In this document: positions 1-12,974 of the stretch, in pieces
Position numbering within the stretch: the first letter of the stretch is position 1
Layout of the letters: each line of letters starts with the position of its first letter
Assembly: GCA_021292165.1 (NCBI GenBank)
Contig: JAHFWL010000428.1
Span: 1-64,000, forward strand
DNA length: 64,000 nt
Source: Shinisaurus crocodilurus
Taxonomy: Eukaryota; Chordata; Lepidosauria; Squamata; Shinisauridae
Reading direction: 5' to 3'
Translations under genes and position numbers: made by a program
The notes under the pieces: model-generated
Seen by the model: the letters and a program-made list of their open reading frames with translations, nothing else
Told to the model about the DNA's origin: nothing
Database searches by the model: none

Positions 1-89
1 AACAGGCTTTTTGCTCTCATAATACTATAACACAGGATCAATCCAATTACGTAGAGTGGTGGGAGGCTCAGACAGATACTTGTTTATGC

Positions 90-375
90 AGCACGTAGTT
101 AAACTATGAAATTCGCTACCACAAGATGTAGTGATGACCAGCACTTTGGATGGCTTTAAAAGGAGATTGGACAAATTCATGCAGGAGAAGGCTATCAGTG
201 GCTACTAGGCACAATACTTCTAGGATCAGAGGTACCATGCCACTGTATACCACCAGTTGGTGAGGAACATGAATGAGTGCTATTGCACTCACGTTGTGCT
301 TGTGGGCTTCCCATAGGCATCTGGCTGGCCAACAGATAGGCCTTTGGTCTGACCCTGCACAGCTCTTCTTATGTC
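90..375. repeat. CR1-like LINE 3' fragment
   Basis: The stretch resembles the reptile CR1-type tail with GGACAAATTCATG, CTATCAGTGGCTACTAG and a GCCTTTGGTCTGACC end. Copies of the same sequence in the other orientation occur at 39290-39640 and 44660-44935 in this window. Confidence 0.6.
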
Positions 376-1249
376 CTTAGAAGTTCCACTGAGTTCCATG
401 GGACTATCTCCTAAGTAAGTATGTACACAGTACTGTATCCTTAGTCTATAGTGAAAAAATGAGTTTTTGTAAATGGCACCTTCACTTATTGAGAACGACT
501 ACATTCGATATACTATGAGTAGGAGAAGCAGAAGGTTGCCAGGACAGTACTGTTTAACAATAACACTCAAAAACTTCACATACTTTTTTTTCTGTAATCC
601 TTGCAACAACCCGGTAATCTATGACAGGACTTTTATCCACATCATATAGACCAGGGTAGGGTCTATCCTGGGCTGGCTCCAGGGTTGAGAGGGGACCACT
701 AACCAAGTGCCATCTCATGGAGCCCTTTCTACATGGTGCCCCCCCTGCTTGCCTGGTGGCCGCCAGTGGGCAGCTGCAATTTCACATTCCCCACCATGCC
801 CTGGAGTGGCTGACCCCAAGGCATTGTGGGAAATTTTAAATGGTGGCTTCCCAGACCCAGAACGTTTGGCACGTTAGGCCCAGGCAGGCGTTAGCATTGG
901 CGGGCCCTGCCAGATTGCTGCAGCCCAGCAGCTACCCAAGAGCACTGGGGCTGCCACCAGGCCTGGCACTGGCACTGCAGAGAGGTAATGGTTTGGCTTA
1001 GACACACTTATTGAGCTCATGGCTGGCCAAGCCTAGATTTGAACTATGGATTTCCTGCTCATAGGGCATAATCGCTATGCTACAATAGTATACTATAAAG
1101 AAATCACTTAATGTGTTCTTTCCTGGATTCACAGTTGTATTCCCATAACACTTTGCCACATCCATAGGCTTTCCAGTTGACCTTCAATCTTCCAGGGCCT
1201 TTATCCAATGGGCAAAACCCCAGCCCTGGCTTCCTGATATTGCAATCAT

Positions 1250-1273
1250 TTATTTATTTATTTATTTATTTTT
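1250..1273. repeat. (ATTT)n microsatellite
   Basis: The sequence is a tandem TTTA run, probably a relic of a LINE or SINE tail next to the exon end. Confidence 0.85.
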
Positions 1274-1288
1274 AAAACCCATGTCCTA

Positions 1289-1821
<533 letters not shown>

Positions 1822-2117
1822 GGCGCTGCCTCGAAAGGCAGCAAAAGCCTCTCCAAGCCACCAGGACACCCTAGTCAGAGCAAAGGTCTCAGGTGGCCTA
1901 CCATTTGCTGTGGGCAGCTGAGCCAGAGACAGACAGTCCCCGCCGTCACCAAGAGGACAGATCACCTTGGGTTCGACAGCAAAGTTCAGTACCCCCCTTG
2001 AGGAAGCTCCAGTCTCAGGTGAGCTCCAATGGATGCAATCATTGGTAGGAGGTGCACTTTTACCAGCCACTTTGGAGATGGAAATACCCAACACCTGTGG
2101 GGGGGGGGAGGGAAAGG

Positions 2118-2120
<3 letters not shown>

Positions 2121-2164
<44 letters not shown>
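2121..2164. repeat. (GA)n microsatellite
   Basis: About 21 uninterrupted GA units lie just downstream of a G10 run. The Ser-Leu reading frames through it are artefacts of the repeat. Confidence 0.95.
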
Positions 2165-2166
<2 letters not shown>

Positions 2167-2688
2167 ATTAGTTACAGTATGGAAAGCCTGGGGGAGAAAT
2201 CCTTTCTGTTCTGGATCTGTGGCTTTACGATGAGCCATGGTACCACAAATATTATCACTTCACTCATGGAATCCCTAAACCAGTCACTCCACAGTAGCAC
2301 TTACTCATCTCTACAAAGAAAATGGTATTCGCTTAGGTAGGCTGGTTTTGACTTTCCCAAGGTGCATAGAATAGTCTCAGGGAATATACTCCTCAGGCAA
2401 GAGCAAGGATAATTCTAGGACATAATGACTGCGTTTGGACAACATGACAGGCCACACAGTGGCACAAGCCATGCCATGTGGGGGAATCACCCAAGGCCCC
2501 ACGATGTGCCCGACAGCCAGGCGATTGGCACAGCGTGGATTGCGGTCTCCCTCCTTCACCCTCCTCCCTCCTCAGTCCTCCCGCAGGTATCCCAGGGGAC
2601 ACCTTGGGAGAAACGACTCTTCCCCCCCCATGCCCACTGCCTCCCCGCTTTTTAAAGGGAAACCTAGTATGACTGGTGGCTGTCAAAA

Positions 2689-2808
2689 CTCAGGGTCCCT
2701 TTAAAAAGGGGGCTTTGAGTGGGAAGTGGACTGGGGCATACCTCTGAGTATGTCCCAGTCCAACCCCCAACATCCCACTCAAACCTCCCTTTTTAAAGGG
2801 ACCCTGAG
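2689..2808. mobile_element. Hairpin MITE with CTCAGGGTCCCTTTAAA termini
   Basis: The two arms, CTCAGGGTCCCTTTAAAAAG and the inverse complement at the right end, pair over about 55 nt around a short loop at about 2745. Only one copy was seen and no target duplication is clear, so the superfamily is not assigned. Confidence 0.6.
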
Positions 2809-3174
2809 CATTTTTATGTGCATTTTTTAAAAAAAATTAAAAAAAATGGTGGGACTGCTGGGGTACCTTAGGGTGACAGCTCATTGCTGTCCAAAAGGGG
2901 ATCATGAAAGCCAGCTTGAAAGTTGGCTTTTACTATCTCCCCCACAAAAAAAAGTTTCAAAGGGGAAAAAGCTGCGGTGAGCCCAAAATGGCTCATGGTG
3001 GTGGGGAGGGGGGAAGCCTTTGCCAGCTGCCCCCAAGTGCCGCTTGGGCACTTTGGGGTCAGCTGGCACTGGTGCTAGCCTGATAGCCACTTGACAGGAT
3101 CAGCAATGGGCTTTTGCTGTTCTTGCAAAGCGGCTCAGTAGTGGTTTGGGTTGACCCACGATGGCTTGTGTCAT
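2809..3174. other. Gene-free stretch
   Basis: A/T runs are followed by G-rich DNA. I see no coding sequence or recognised repeat. Confidence 0.5.
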
Positions 3175-3358
3175 CTGGGTTTGGATGACATTACAATCCA
3201 TTGTGGGTCAAACAGACCCTACTACAAGCCATGGTTTTGTCAGAGTGGCTTATAAGCCAAACCTAAGCCACCCAGACAAAACCATGGCGGGTTCACGTGA
3301 CATGACAACCCACCGTGGCTTATAAACCATGGTAGGTTGTCATGTCGTGCAAACCCAG
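3175..3358. mobile_element. Palindromic MITE with CTGGGTTTG termini
   Basis: The terminal CTGGGTTTGgATGACA pairs with TGTCATG..CAAACCCAG at the right end. Internal inverted segments (GGCTTATAAGCC, AACCATGG, CCCACC/GGTGGG) fold into further stems. Related CACGG/GGCTTA-type words occur at 23390-23440 and 26090-26250. Confidence 0.55.
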
Positions 3359-6316
3359 TCACTATCTGACTCTTGCTTGTTGTGCCCACAGGCTGGCTAC
3401 ATGTAGAAAATACATGTCAGGTGTGCCTCACTTTTTTTTTTTAAAAAAAAAAAAAAAGAGATTATTTACAATTTCACAAGATTTACAAAGCCAAAGGGGG
3501 GGGGGGACACTTTACAACTATATCAGTCACATTAAACAAAAAAAAAGAGAGGGCTTTTCCCACTTCTATGACAGCATTTTCAAAGCCCGTCCTCTATTCT
3601 ACCCTTCCCCCCCAAAAGCATCCACCTGTGTACTAGTATGAACTATATATACTCTTACTTTAATATAGTTTGTTATCCATGTCCCATATTTTCAAGAGAC
3701 AACACTTATTCTAAAATATGAGCCCTGCTCCAGCACATAACACCAGGATGGAACCGGGCATACTGGAGTGTTAGAACCGTGCAGATTTCTCCAGAGAAGA
3801 AAAGGTGTAGCTCAGAAGAATCTGTTATCTTCCAGTCTTTGCCGAGTAGCTGGAAAGTTGCCATGGCGTGAAAGGAAGAGAGCCCCGATGGAACCGCCTC
3901 TGCAAAGCAGTCTCTTGCCCTCTCACAAACTGGACATGTGTTTTTACATCCCCAGATGCAGAAGACGCGATTGCAGTGGTGGCTCCTCCAACCTGTTCCT
4001 CCGCCATCCCACAGTCCGATCATCTGCCCTCCCCTTTACCTGCAGTGGGACACACCTGGAATCCTGCTCACCGCAGGGAGAGTGAAGGGTGGGTGACAGA
4101 ATCATGGAAGTGATGGGGGCAGGTGAGGCAGAGGAGCAGCTGCAGCTGCCTGCCTCGCTTCCGGCCGCATTAGGAGATTAAAAAATATGTGTCTGCTATC
4201 CAGGTTGTAAGATAGCAGCTTTACCCTCGAAATATTTTCGTCTCTGCCTCCCCTTTCTCTCCGTTGCCGACAGAATAACCTTTTTAAAAAATTGCATTCT
4301 CCTTTTCCCATCCCCTGAGGCAAACTTTTACTCTACGCCCAATAGGGCAGGTGGAGAACCTCTTTCAGCCTCAGGGCTGAATTGAGTTCCAGGGAAGCTC
4401 TTGGGGGCCAAAGGCAAAAGGGACAGGGCCCAAATACAAAAAAAAATATAGCAGCATATTTTAACTTGAGGCTCCTACTGGCAGTAACTAAGGAGAGAGG
4501 CATTTCAATGGTTTTTAAAACGGGGGAGGGGAAGCAGCGCAAAAGCGGGAAAACCAAATGGTTGCTGGTCAGGGGAAAGGAGGTGTGGTGTGGCCTTCTG
4601 GAGAATGCCTTAGGGCCAGACCTAGGACCCAGGAGGGCTGTATTTGGCCCCACAGGCTTGAGGCGGCACACCTCCTGCAATAGATTGTGTTCCAGAAAAC
4701 ATGACTGCAGCCCAATGGCTTATGAATCATCACCAAATTCTGTGGCATTGTTTAGCCTTTCATGAGACCCTGTAAGAATTAGTTTTTTTTTTTAAAGGAT
4801 TCAGTAGCACTAACCTGGCATAATACACAATGCCTGGGATTTAGTTAAGGGATGCCATTTTATTCTGTGAAGGGGACTCAGCATAGGCCTGCTGCTAACT
4901 ATCCCTCGGGGTTGGTGATCTTTCCTAGAAGATATACCGTATATAGGGGGGGGGGGGAGAGCCAACCCTGATTTGCAGGCAACTCTGAAATTGCTCATTT
5001 GCTACCATCATCACTGATGATATTGAACAAGCTAGCCAGGAGGTGGAAATAAAACCGCCCCGGGGATCATCTGAGCCCCTTATTGTAAATAATGTCATTA
5101 TTTTAAAGAAGTGCTCTTTCTTTAGGACCACACGGAATATAATGGACAACCTTTATTTAAGAAAATACCTCAAATCCATAGATCTAAAATCACAGCTTCA
5201 TATTGTTCCATATTTTAAGGCTATTGACACACACACACACCCCGCCGCCAATTTAAAATGAAGAAACTCCCGGTTTGAAACTTTCCAGGATTCCTTGTCA
5301 CCATGGTAACCAGGAGATAGATACAGTGACTGGAAGAGAAGGCATCCATGCGTGCCGGGCCAGCTTTACCATGAAGTAACTAGAGGTGGCTTCCTGGGGG
5401 GGGGGGGGGGCAACACTGTTCGGTGGGTAGCATTTTCTCTGCAGAATTTGCAAGCAGCACTTTGGGGGAGCTGCAGTGAGTAAGGAAGAGTTTCCCCACC
5501 ACTTCTGAATGATTCCATATTATTCATGAGCGGTGGCTGCTTGAAAAGCTGCATGAAGAGAGGCTGTGTGAGGACGCTATTTTAACTTTCCACCTACTGG
5601 TGCCAAAATATTTAAGGCCAGCAGAGAGAGAGAGAGAGAGGGAGGGAAACGTCTGCCTGCCTTGTAGTTTGTCCATCTCTTTTCCTTGTGCTTCGTGCTG
5701 TGAATTGTATCAAAGTTGCCAAGGTGATTGAACCTTAGTGCCTCACGATATCTCTCGGGTTTTAGACTCCAAGCCATTCTGGACAGAATTTCTCTTATTT
5801 GTGACTGCCAATATGCCAGCCTACTGCTTTGCATGATTCATGTTCTGGGGGAAACACAGGGGAGGGTTGTGTTGTTTTTTTTAACTGATTAAATTCACAC
5901 CGCATCCTACTCTCCCAGTCATCAGGCCGCCCTTGTGATCAAGCATCCATGGATGAAGGCAGACTGGCAAGAAGCACACACTAGCCAGGATTTGAAATAC
6001 ACAAAAACTGCAGTTGATTATTAGCTCCTTTCCTACAGCCCGTACCTTTCTCTTTCCTCTGTCTTCCTCCTCCTTGCTTTTCTCATTTCTTTTCTTCCCA
6101 AGCATAGTGGGAAATCTAGATTTGAGGATCGGATTACGGAAACTTTCAAAGGACAAACTCCCAAACACAAACAGCAAGGGAATTAAGGGAAGCCATAACT
6201 ATAAGGTACCCAGAAGGGAGTGTCAACTTCAGCCTGCCTTTGCAAGTTCTGATTGGATTAAAAATCACCCTGCATAATGGAGCAATGCCTGCTTTTTTTG
6301 TCTGTCCTTTAGTGCC
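3359..6316. other. Gene-free stretch with simple repeats
   Basis: Homopolymer runs occur at about 3431-3460, 3497-3506, 4951-4960 and 5397-5410. There is an AC run near 5229-5240 and a GA run at 5625-5641. I recognise no coding exon; the open frames lack any familiar domain. Confidence 0.5.
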
Positions 6317-6319
6317 TTG

Positions 6320-6558
6320 GGGTGCTTCCAGACCGAGGCGGAGGCTTTTATATCATGCCATCGCCCTGCCTCATTCACAGAGTTTTACGGGGAGTCCAGA
6401 TGCTGCCTTCCACTCGGAACCCTCCTGCGTTTTCCCCACAGGAAGTTCCATCGTTTTTCTTACCACAGAAAAGCCATGGGGGGGGGGGGGAGAGACACTG
6501 AATAGCTGACAATGCCTTCCAATTGGTAGCACTAGAAGCCGTCCATCCCGCAGCCCCC
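6320..6558. mobile_element. GGGTGCTTCC-family MITE, copy A
   Basis: The left end GGGTGCTTCCAGACC and the degraded right end match three other copies in the window. Shared internal words are TGCCTCATTCACAGA, GGNGNGTCCAGA, AACCCTCC and CACAGAAAA. The flanks show TTG on both sides, a possible 3-bp duplication. Confidence 0.65.
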
Positions 6559-6900
6559 TTGGTGCTTGTGTTGTGTTCAGAGTGGAGGGAGAGCTGCCAG
6601 TCAAGGGTGCCACTGATGAAGGGCAAGAGGGGGCCAGTGGACCCCAGTATTTCACATCATATGTGAGTATTCATCAGGCACGCCCACATCCCTAGTTATT
6701 ATGCGGTATAAAAGTAACCACATCAAATGCTCGTAAAATTCACTGTTTTTGGCAATGGGCTGGGCAACCCTAGTTGACATTATATAGGGATGGGAGAGAT
6801 GCGCTGCTGCTATACTGGCAGAATGGCCTTCACATCCAATATGTACTCAGCCTGGGAGAGGAAGGAAAATGCACAGCCAGAAAAATACAAAAACGGCATT

Positions 6901-6935
6901 GAAATGACAGACACCACCACCACCACCACCGCCAC
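6901..6935. repeat. (CAC)n microsatellite
   Basis: A CAC/CCA trinucleotide run lies in otherwise unique sequence. Confidence 0.8.
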
Positions 6936-7149
6936 CAGTGTCCCTGGAGACACGGATCAGGGACTGTGCCAGCAAGGCTGCTCACACAAGGAGGCAGCCA
7001 ATTAGCTCATGAGGATGGGGATACACCCCCAGCACACACCTCCCAGCACACAACACACAAGATGATGCCACAGTGGCCCCAGTCCAACAACCCCATTGGC
7101 GCCACGGCCAGCAATAACCCCACTGCTGCCAGTCCAAAACATTCCTCCA

Positions 7150-7650
7150 GGCCGGGTTTGACATTTGCGAACGTAGGAAGAAAATGAAGAGTCGAGACAA
7201 TTTGTTGGTGTTTAACTGGGCCACATTTATTTACATACAATGAACTGCAAAGGGATGGAGTGCGGGTTATTCCTAATCCGGCTTCCGAGGCCGATCCGTT
7301 GTGCAATTGGGCGGAGCATCCAAAACCGGGAGGTGGCGATGATGCCGCCACCGCCCCATTTCCCAGTGTTGGGAGCCTTTGTTGCGTCGCCTCCTCTCGG
7401 AGTCTCAAGACAACAAACTTGGTGAGAACAAAGGTCTCACAGGCGTTCCTGATCCTCAGCTGTCTGAGCCTACGGACCGGGTTTCACATTCCCTTACATT
7501 CCTCACCGCCGCTGTTTATGATCACAACGCATACAAAGGGGATGGCATACGACACAGCACCCACATAGGTTCCTGGCCTGGGCAAGATGCCTGCAAAATA
7601 CACACAGTCCTCCTCGGACAAAGGTTCAAGTCGCACCTAAGCAAGAAAGG
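7150..7650 (-). mobile_element. Possible LTR-retrotransposon LTR fragment
   Basis: On the minus strand this CpG-rich block ends with a poly(A)-signal-like GTAAATAAATG, followed by a T-rich end (TGTCTCGACTCTTCATTTTC), a layout typical of U3-R-U5. No gag or pol remnant adjoins it, and the terminal TG/CA and target duplication were not found. It could instead be a retropseudogene or unique CpG-rich DNA. Confidence 0.3.
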
Positions 7651-7819
7651 ACTCTTTTGACAAGCAGCCAGGGGAGGGGCCAGGAGATGCAGCAAGGAGA
7701 TCAGACACAGCGACAGCAGCAGCTTTCGCTGGCTCACTCCATAGGGCATGGGATGGAGTTGGGAAGCAGAAGCTGAGCATTTGAGCCCCACCAGGGGAAA
7801 GGGGAAAATATGGCCCCAC

Positions 7820-7891
7820 TCAGTTGAGCAGGGGGTTGGACTCGATAGCCTTGTAGGCTCCTTCCAACTCTGTGATCTATGAAATCTATGA
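7820..7891 (+). mobile_element. 5S-derived SINE, 3' part only
   Basis: It matches only the CR1-like tail of the SINE at 63540-63694 (GAGCAGGGGGTTGGACTCGA, GGCTCCTTCCAACTCTG) and ends in the ATCTATGA repeat units. Confidence 0.7.
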
Positions 7892-9809
7892 AACTTTGGC
7901 ATGCCTGTTTGAAAAAAAAGAAAAAGAAGTCATGTCAGAGCCCAAAGGGAAGGCACCCCCAGGACTTGAACCCACACTGCAAGCTCCACAGAGCAGTCCT
8001 CTTATGGTACAGGGGACCTGTGTGAGCAGAGAGGGAGCAGGGGCCACTAGGCCTGAACCCATCAATGTCCCTCTCCGTAGCCTGCAGAATCCCATCCTGA
8101 GGCCAACTGAAGCCAGAACACAGGAGGGTAAGGGAAAGGGATGCCTATCTAGCAGTCCCTGGCAACAAACAAACAAACAATACAGGCAACACAGTCAAAG
8201 CTTTATTGTTCAGCACTGGCCATGCTGGCTGAGGACGATGGCAGCTGTAGTCAAACACATCTGTTGGGGAAGGTTCCTCCAGTCCTCCAGCTGGCGTATC
8301 TTCAGTATCTTCACAGACTGCCCCCTTAATCGTCAATACATCCAAGAGCAGACCTTGGGAGCTTGCCATGAACCCCCAGAAAACTAAGATATCTTTGTCC
8401 AACCCAACTCCTGCTGAAACCCGAAGACTTGTCTCTGTGGACAAGCCTAACGTGCAGATTTACAGATGCTTCACATTTAATAGTTGCAGCATATGTAACA
8501 GTGGTAATAAACCCATACCATTATCTGCCATCCGGCATAAAGTTATATGCTTGGAAAGCGTCTTCAACAGGGATTAGTTCAGCGTATGGCTGCACAAGAT
8601 CGCAGTCACTGCAGTTAGCCCATCTATAGCCACAATTGGTCTTCAAGATTATTATCCCTTCTTCTCTTGCAGCACAAATGTGTTTATCATAATTGCAGTT
8701 GATTAAACATTTATAGCATAAGCTCACAGGGGATGAGAACTTGTCCCCGGAATCTGCATGGAAGAATTGAACAATAAAGTTCAGACTGAAGACGTTCTAT
8801 GACCAAAGAAGGATTTCAAATATTCTTCCTTCCGGTCGCTGAGGAGGATCAGCTATTAGAGTGCACTGCATGAGTTGTGAATAGTGCGGAATGTTTCTGT
8901 ATGTTTTCATCCTTGTTTTAATCATTAGTCAATCAAACGCACGGATGCTCAGAAGCTACAATTAGTATTACAATGCTGTCACCCCAACAATTATTTTTAA
9001 ACGGCTAATAACAGGTTCAAAATTTGTGGATAGAAATCTTTCACGAAAAATAGGCACTGCTTATGAAAATGATCCTCAAAGCGTCATCTAGGCCTCCCTA
9101 ACTTGACTGGATTAACAATTATGTGAAATACTCTATTCCCTTACAAGGATTGCGATAGATTGCACATACCACATCCATCTTTCAACCTCTCTCTCTCTCC
9201 ATATGTGTATAAAAAGGGGCATTATATGACCCTATTGATGAAGATTGATCTGAGATTGCCTATGTCCATTATAGTTGTTTATAACCATCAAAGACTCATG
9301 GTAACACATGTAAAATGGGCCTAAGATAGATAGTGGAGATATACCTTTAATGTCCTTCTTTGGTCTCATGTTCAGTGGATTCTTGATGTATGTATTATTA
9401 GTATTAGTGGTACAGTAGTAATAGTAGTTCCAATAAGAAAAAATGCTTCAGCCAAATAAAGCCTAGAGTGAACCTTGTGTCATATTTACTCAGTGGTTTC
9501 CCAGTAATTAATCTCAAAAAATGAGGTGTCAGAGATCAAAAAACTTTTCTAAGGGCCACAGCCTGTAATCAAGGTAGATGACCTGCTCCCTGATCCCAGA
9601 TATATGTGTTGCAGACTCTGATTAGTCAGTGGTTACTGAAATAGACTTTGCATATGTTCAGAGGCACTTTCCTCATTATTACTTCACATGTTCTAGCGAA
9701 GCCTGGTCAGTCCCAACAAGTTTCAAGGCCAAGCTAACTAGCCTGGTATTTTCCACCCTGGGGATATGTGCCCATTCTTCTCCTTGCATGGGGTTCCTCC
9801 ATGTAACAC
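7892..9809. other. Gene-free, largely unique stretch
   Basis: It holds a short (AAAC)n run near 8166-8180, a partial MITE-like piece around 8200-8290 and no recognisable exon. The region 8400-9300 looks repeat-poor and may be ancient unique intronic or intergenic DNA. Confidence 0.45.
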
Positions 9810-9812
9810 TTG

Positions 9813-10046
9813 GGGTGCTTCCAGATGAAGCTTTTATTCCATCATTGCCCTGGCCCCTGCCTCATTCACAGAAATTTATGGGCGGTCCAGATGACAACAT
9901 CTTGCTCTTGTAACCCTCCCGTGTTTTCCCACCACTTATTCCTCCCCCCACTTCCTTGGCACAGAAAATCTGTTCAAGAAGAAAAGACAGAATGCACAGT
10001 GCCTTCTGATGACCAGCATTAGGAGCCCTCCATCTGGAAGCAACCC
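9813..10046. mobile_element. GGGTGCTTCC-family MITE, copy B
   Basis: It starts GGGTGCTTCCAGATG and ends TCTGGAAGCAACCC. The interior matches the copies at 6320, 12360 and 35707 (CTCATTCACAGAAATTTATGG, GGTCCAGATGA, TTGTAACCCTCC). Confidence 0.7.
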
Positions 10047-10299
10047 TGGTTTATAAAATGGCAGACATTCCCTCATCAAGGAGAGGAAAGCTCTGACAAC
10101 ATCCCCATTTCAAATACTGTTAGCTTAGGTACAGGAGAAGCAGGAGATTTTGGAGGCAGAACAGGTGTCTGCTTGCTTGCTTGCTTGCCGGCCTGTCTGG
10201 CTTACATTAAATCAGAGGAAAATATGAGTTTAGGATCAGTCATTTGCACCCCAGTATCTCTCGATTTCCCCTTCTTCATTTTTGCTAGGGGAGGTGTGA

Positions 10300-10650
10300 C
10301 ATACTTTAAACGGGTGTCGGCTCCAGGTTTGGAGGGCCCTTGGGCAACGCACCCTCCAAGGGGCCCCTCCCTCCGCGAGTCTGCCTTCTCACCACTGTGG
10401 TCACTGGCTAGTGTTGCTCCTCCTCCTCTTCCTCCTTGTCACCAGCTGCTATTGCTCCTCGGTCCGCTTCCCGCCAGTAGCCAGCCAGGCGCTTGTGGGT
10501 GTTTACACGGAGGGAAGGATGGTGACACAACCTGCCTTCTCCCATAATTTATCCCCAGCACATGACGTAGTGCAGCCTTCACCGACCTGTTGCCCTCCAC
10601 GCTGGCTAGGAATTATGGGAGCTGCAGGTCTAACATATCTGGAGGGCACC
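10300..10650. other. GC-rich stretch with a partial MITE
   Basis: Words shared with the CAGCCTTCTCC family (GCAGCCTTCACCGACCTG at about 10572, ATCTGGAGGGCACCAG at about 10637) flank unique GC-rich DNA. I see no coding sequence. Confidence 0.4.
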
Positions 10651-11534
10651 AGGGTGTGTGTGGGGGTGACGTGGTCTCACTGTACGTGGAAATGCCATTC
10701 AGTAATGGCACCTAATGGCCTTTGCGAGACCAGTCCTCCGTTCGATCTTTTCTTACAGCCATCTGAGCAAGTGCCCGTTAGAAATGGCCTCACACTAAAT
10801 GTGTGATGGCCAGCAATGCTTGCACACTCTTGAGGGGGGGGGATGCACATCCTTAGACATGCTCTGCTTGGTGATTTGCTTTCCATGTTCCAGAGCTGAA
10901 CCACAGCACTCGAAAGTAGGCCGGTTGTTGAGTCCTGGCTCAAATTAAGCTTTTGGGGTATACCAGCAAAAGCGAAGAGCCCTAATAACATCATGTGACA
11001 TCCCCCCCCCCAATTAAGAAAAATATCCTAATTTAGGGACCTCTAGGATTCAGAATTATTTTAGATATATAGTGGTTAAAACAAACAGACCCAAACCCAG
11101 CCCTCATATCCCTGTACCAAAGTTGAAATGCAATGTGCATTATATATATACATGCAAACATAAAACATTTACCCTCAGGCTTAAGCTAAAAAGCACCAAA
11201 GCACCTGTTTAAGTACAGCACACCAGGTGTGTGCTGTGAAGTTTAAATAACTGCTGTCACCATTTTCTCACAGCACCAGCTGATAGCCTGCAATTAAAAA
11301 TGTCAATTTATATGTTACAAGCATCGCAGAACAATTTCCAGCTTGAACCAAATCAGTGTTAATGTTTCCACAATTGCAGTTTCCAGCTACTGGAAAGTAA
11401 AATTGCACGGTGTAAAAATAACACAGTCCAGCCTACCATGTAAGTCACCATCTACTTGCCTGATGATGCACATCTGCACCAAAGGAAAGACTGTTTGTGC
11501 CTTGGAAGGAACATGCCGGTGCCAAACTGAAATG
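10651..11534. other. Gene-free stretch
   Basis: I see nothing recognisable beyond short homopolymers and a TA run near 11142. Confidence 0.5.
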
Positions 11535-11694
11535 GTCATAGGATCCTGGAGTTGGAAGGGGCCTACAAGGCCATCGAGTCCAACCCCCTGCTCAATGCAG
11601 GAGACTAAAGGAGGGGTCTCCCATCCAAGTGATAACCAGGCCTGACCCTGCTTAGCTTTCCACGCTCAGACAAGCTGAGCCAGCGTGAGCCACA
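11535..11694 (-). mobile_element. 5S rRNA-derived SINE with CR1-like tail
   Basis: Read on the minus strand, it has the 5S internal promoter words AGCTAAGCAGGGTC and TTGGATGGGAGACC. A CR1-like tail follows with GGGGGTTGGACTCGATGGCC. It is close to full length and matches the copies at 53177 and 63540. Confidence 0.85.
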
Positions 11695-12359
11695 GGCCTA
11701 ATGCACTGGAGGGCCAAATCCCTTTCTCAGCAGATGACCAGAGGCCAGGCATGCCCGCCACTGTTTTCACTGAAAAAAGGTCCATCGCTCCTGACTTCCT
11801 CATCAAATTATGAATTTTTCTTGTGCTAGTCATTAGAATGGAAAGGTAGGAGAATCAGCAGCTGCAGTAACACGCAAGGTTGTAGCTGCTTTCAGCGCCT
11901 CTTCCCTTTCAGCCTGCTTTACATTTCTGCCTGTAGGCCCAGCGGCTGCTTTGTTCTTACTCCTGCCAAACAGTCAGGCAAATTGATGCTGATCATTACT
12001 GCAATCGCTCCACTGCTATAAACAGAAGCGCTTTCCTCTTAATGGGGATTTAATTATATAATTAAACAATTATTATATCATTTCCTTCTACTGATTCTAT
12101 TAGCAGCAAGGAGACAAAACAGTTCAGTCTCAGAGGCAGTAACTTAAGAAGAAGTGCATGAACCTCTGCACCTTGTTGAGGCAAAGCCATGAGAATATAG
12201 CTGCCGCCGCCCTTGCTCACAAAGGCACAGACTTCTGAACACACAGTCCTCCCTATGCATAGATCTAGCACATAGGTGTGTGTCTCCAAACACCCACAAA
12301 TCCATGCATGAGAACAACTCAAAATCCATATGCTACATGGACTGATGAGTACACTCTCT
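11695..12359. other. Gene-free stretch
   Basis: I see no exon or recognised element here. Confidence 0.45.
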
Positions 12360-12590
12360 GGGTGCTTCCAGACAATGCTTTTATTATGCAATCACCTTGG
12401 CGCAGTCACAGAATTTTATGGGAGGAGTCCAGACATTGTTGTCTTCCATTTGTAACCCTCCTGCTGTATTTTCTCACTTCTTCTGTCTCTTTTTCTTTTC
12501 ACAGAAGATCTTTTAAGGAGGAAAAGACAGTATAACTGCACAATGTCTTTTAATTGGTAGTGCTAGGAGCCCTCCATCGTGGAAGCACCC
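12360..12590. mobile_element. GGGTGCTTCC-family MITE, copy C
   Basis: This is the best-preserved copy: GGGTGCTTCCAGAC at the left and GTGGAAGCACCC at the right are perfect inverted ends over 11 nt. The flanking triplets (TCT, TTA) do not match, so the target duplication is unresolved. Confidence 0.75.
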
Positions 12591-12671
12591 TTAGTAGGCA
12601 TGGGTCCACTTTGATATGAATCTGTACAAAGATGAGGAGTACATGTGCCAAAATCCATTATTTCGTCAATG

Positions 12672-12702
12672 GATTTTATTTATTTATTTATTTATTTATT
12701 TA
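12672..12702. repeat. (TTTA)n microsatellite
   Basis: Seven or more tandem TTTA units precede a Bov-B/L2-like 3' end sequence (ACTCAAGAACTCAGAGAGGG). Confidence 0.85.
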
Positions 12703-12897
12703 TATTTTTACTCAAGAACTCAGAGAGGGTCACACCCTCTGGGTATACATTTTCTGTATAACTACACAACTACAACACATGGTACTACATATAATATTTT
12801 GGAATTTGAATGAAAACCTCCAGTACCATCTTTACCTTGAATACAATAGTAGTATCACAAAGGAAAACCTTACATAGTTTACATATGGGTCTTGGCC

Positions 12898-12906
12898 GAT
12901 GATGAC

Positions 12907-12960
<54 letters not shown>
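12898..12960. repeat. (GAT)n microsatellite
   Basis: About 20 GAT units are present. The poly-His and poly-Ile readings across it come from the repeat. Confidence 0.95.
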
Positions 12961-12974
12961 TGATGGCTCCTTGC

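Noticed and set aside
12360..12590. PIF/Harbinger assignment of the GGGTGCTTCC family
   Set aside because: A 3-bp duplication is visible in only one of four copies, so the superfamily was left open.
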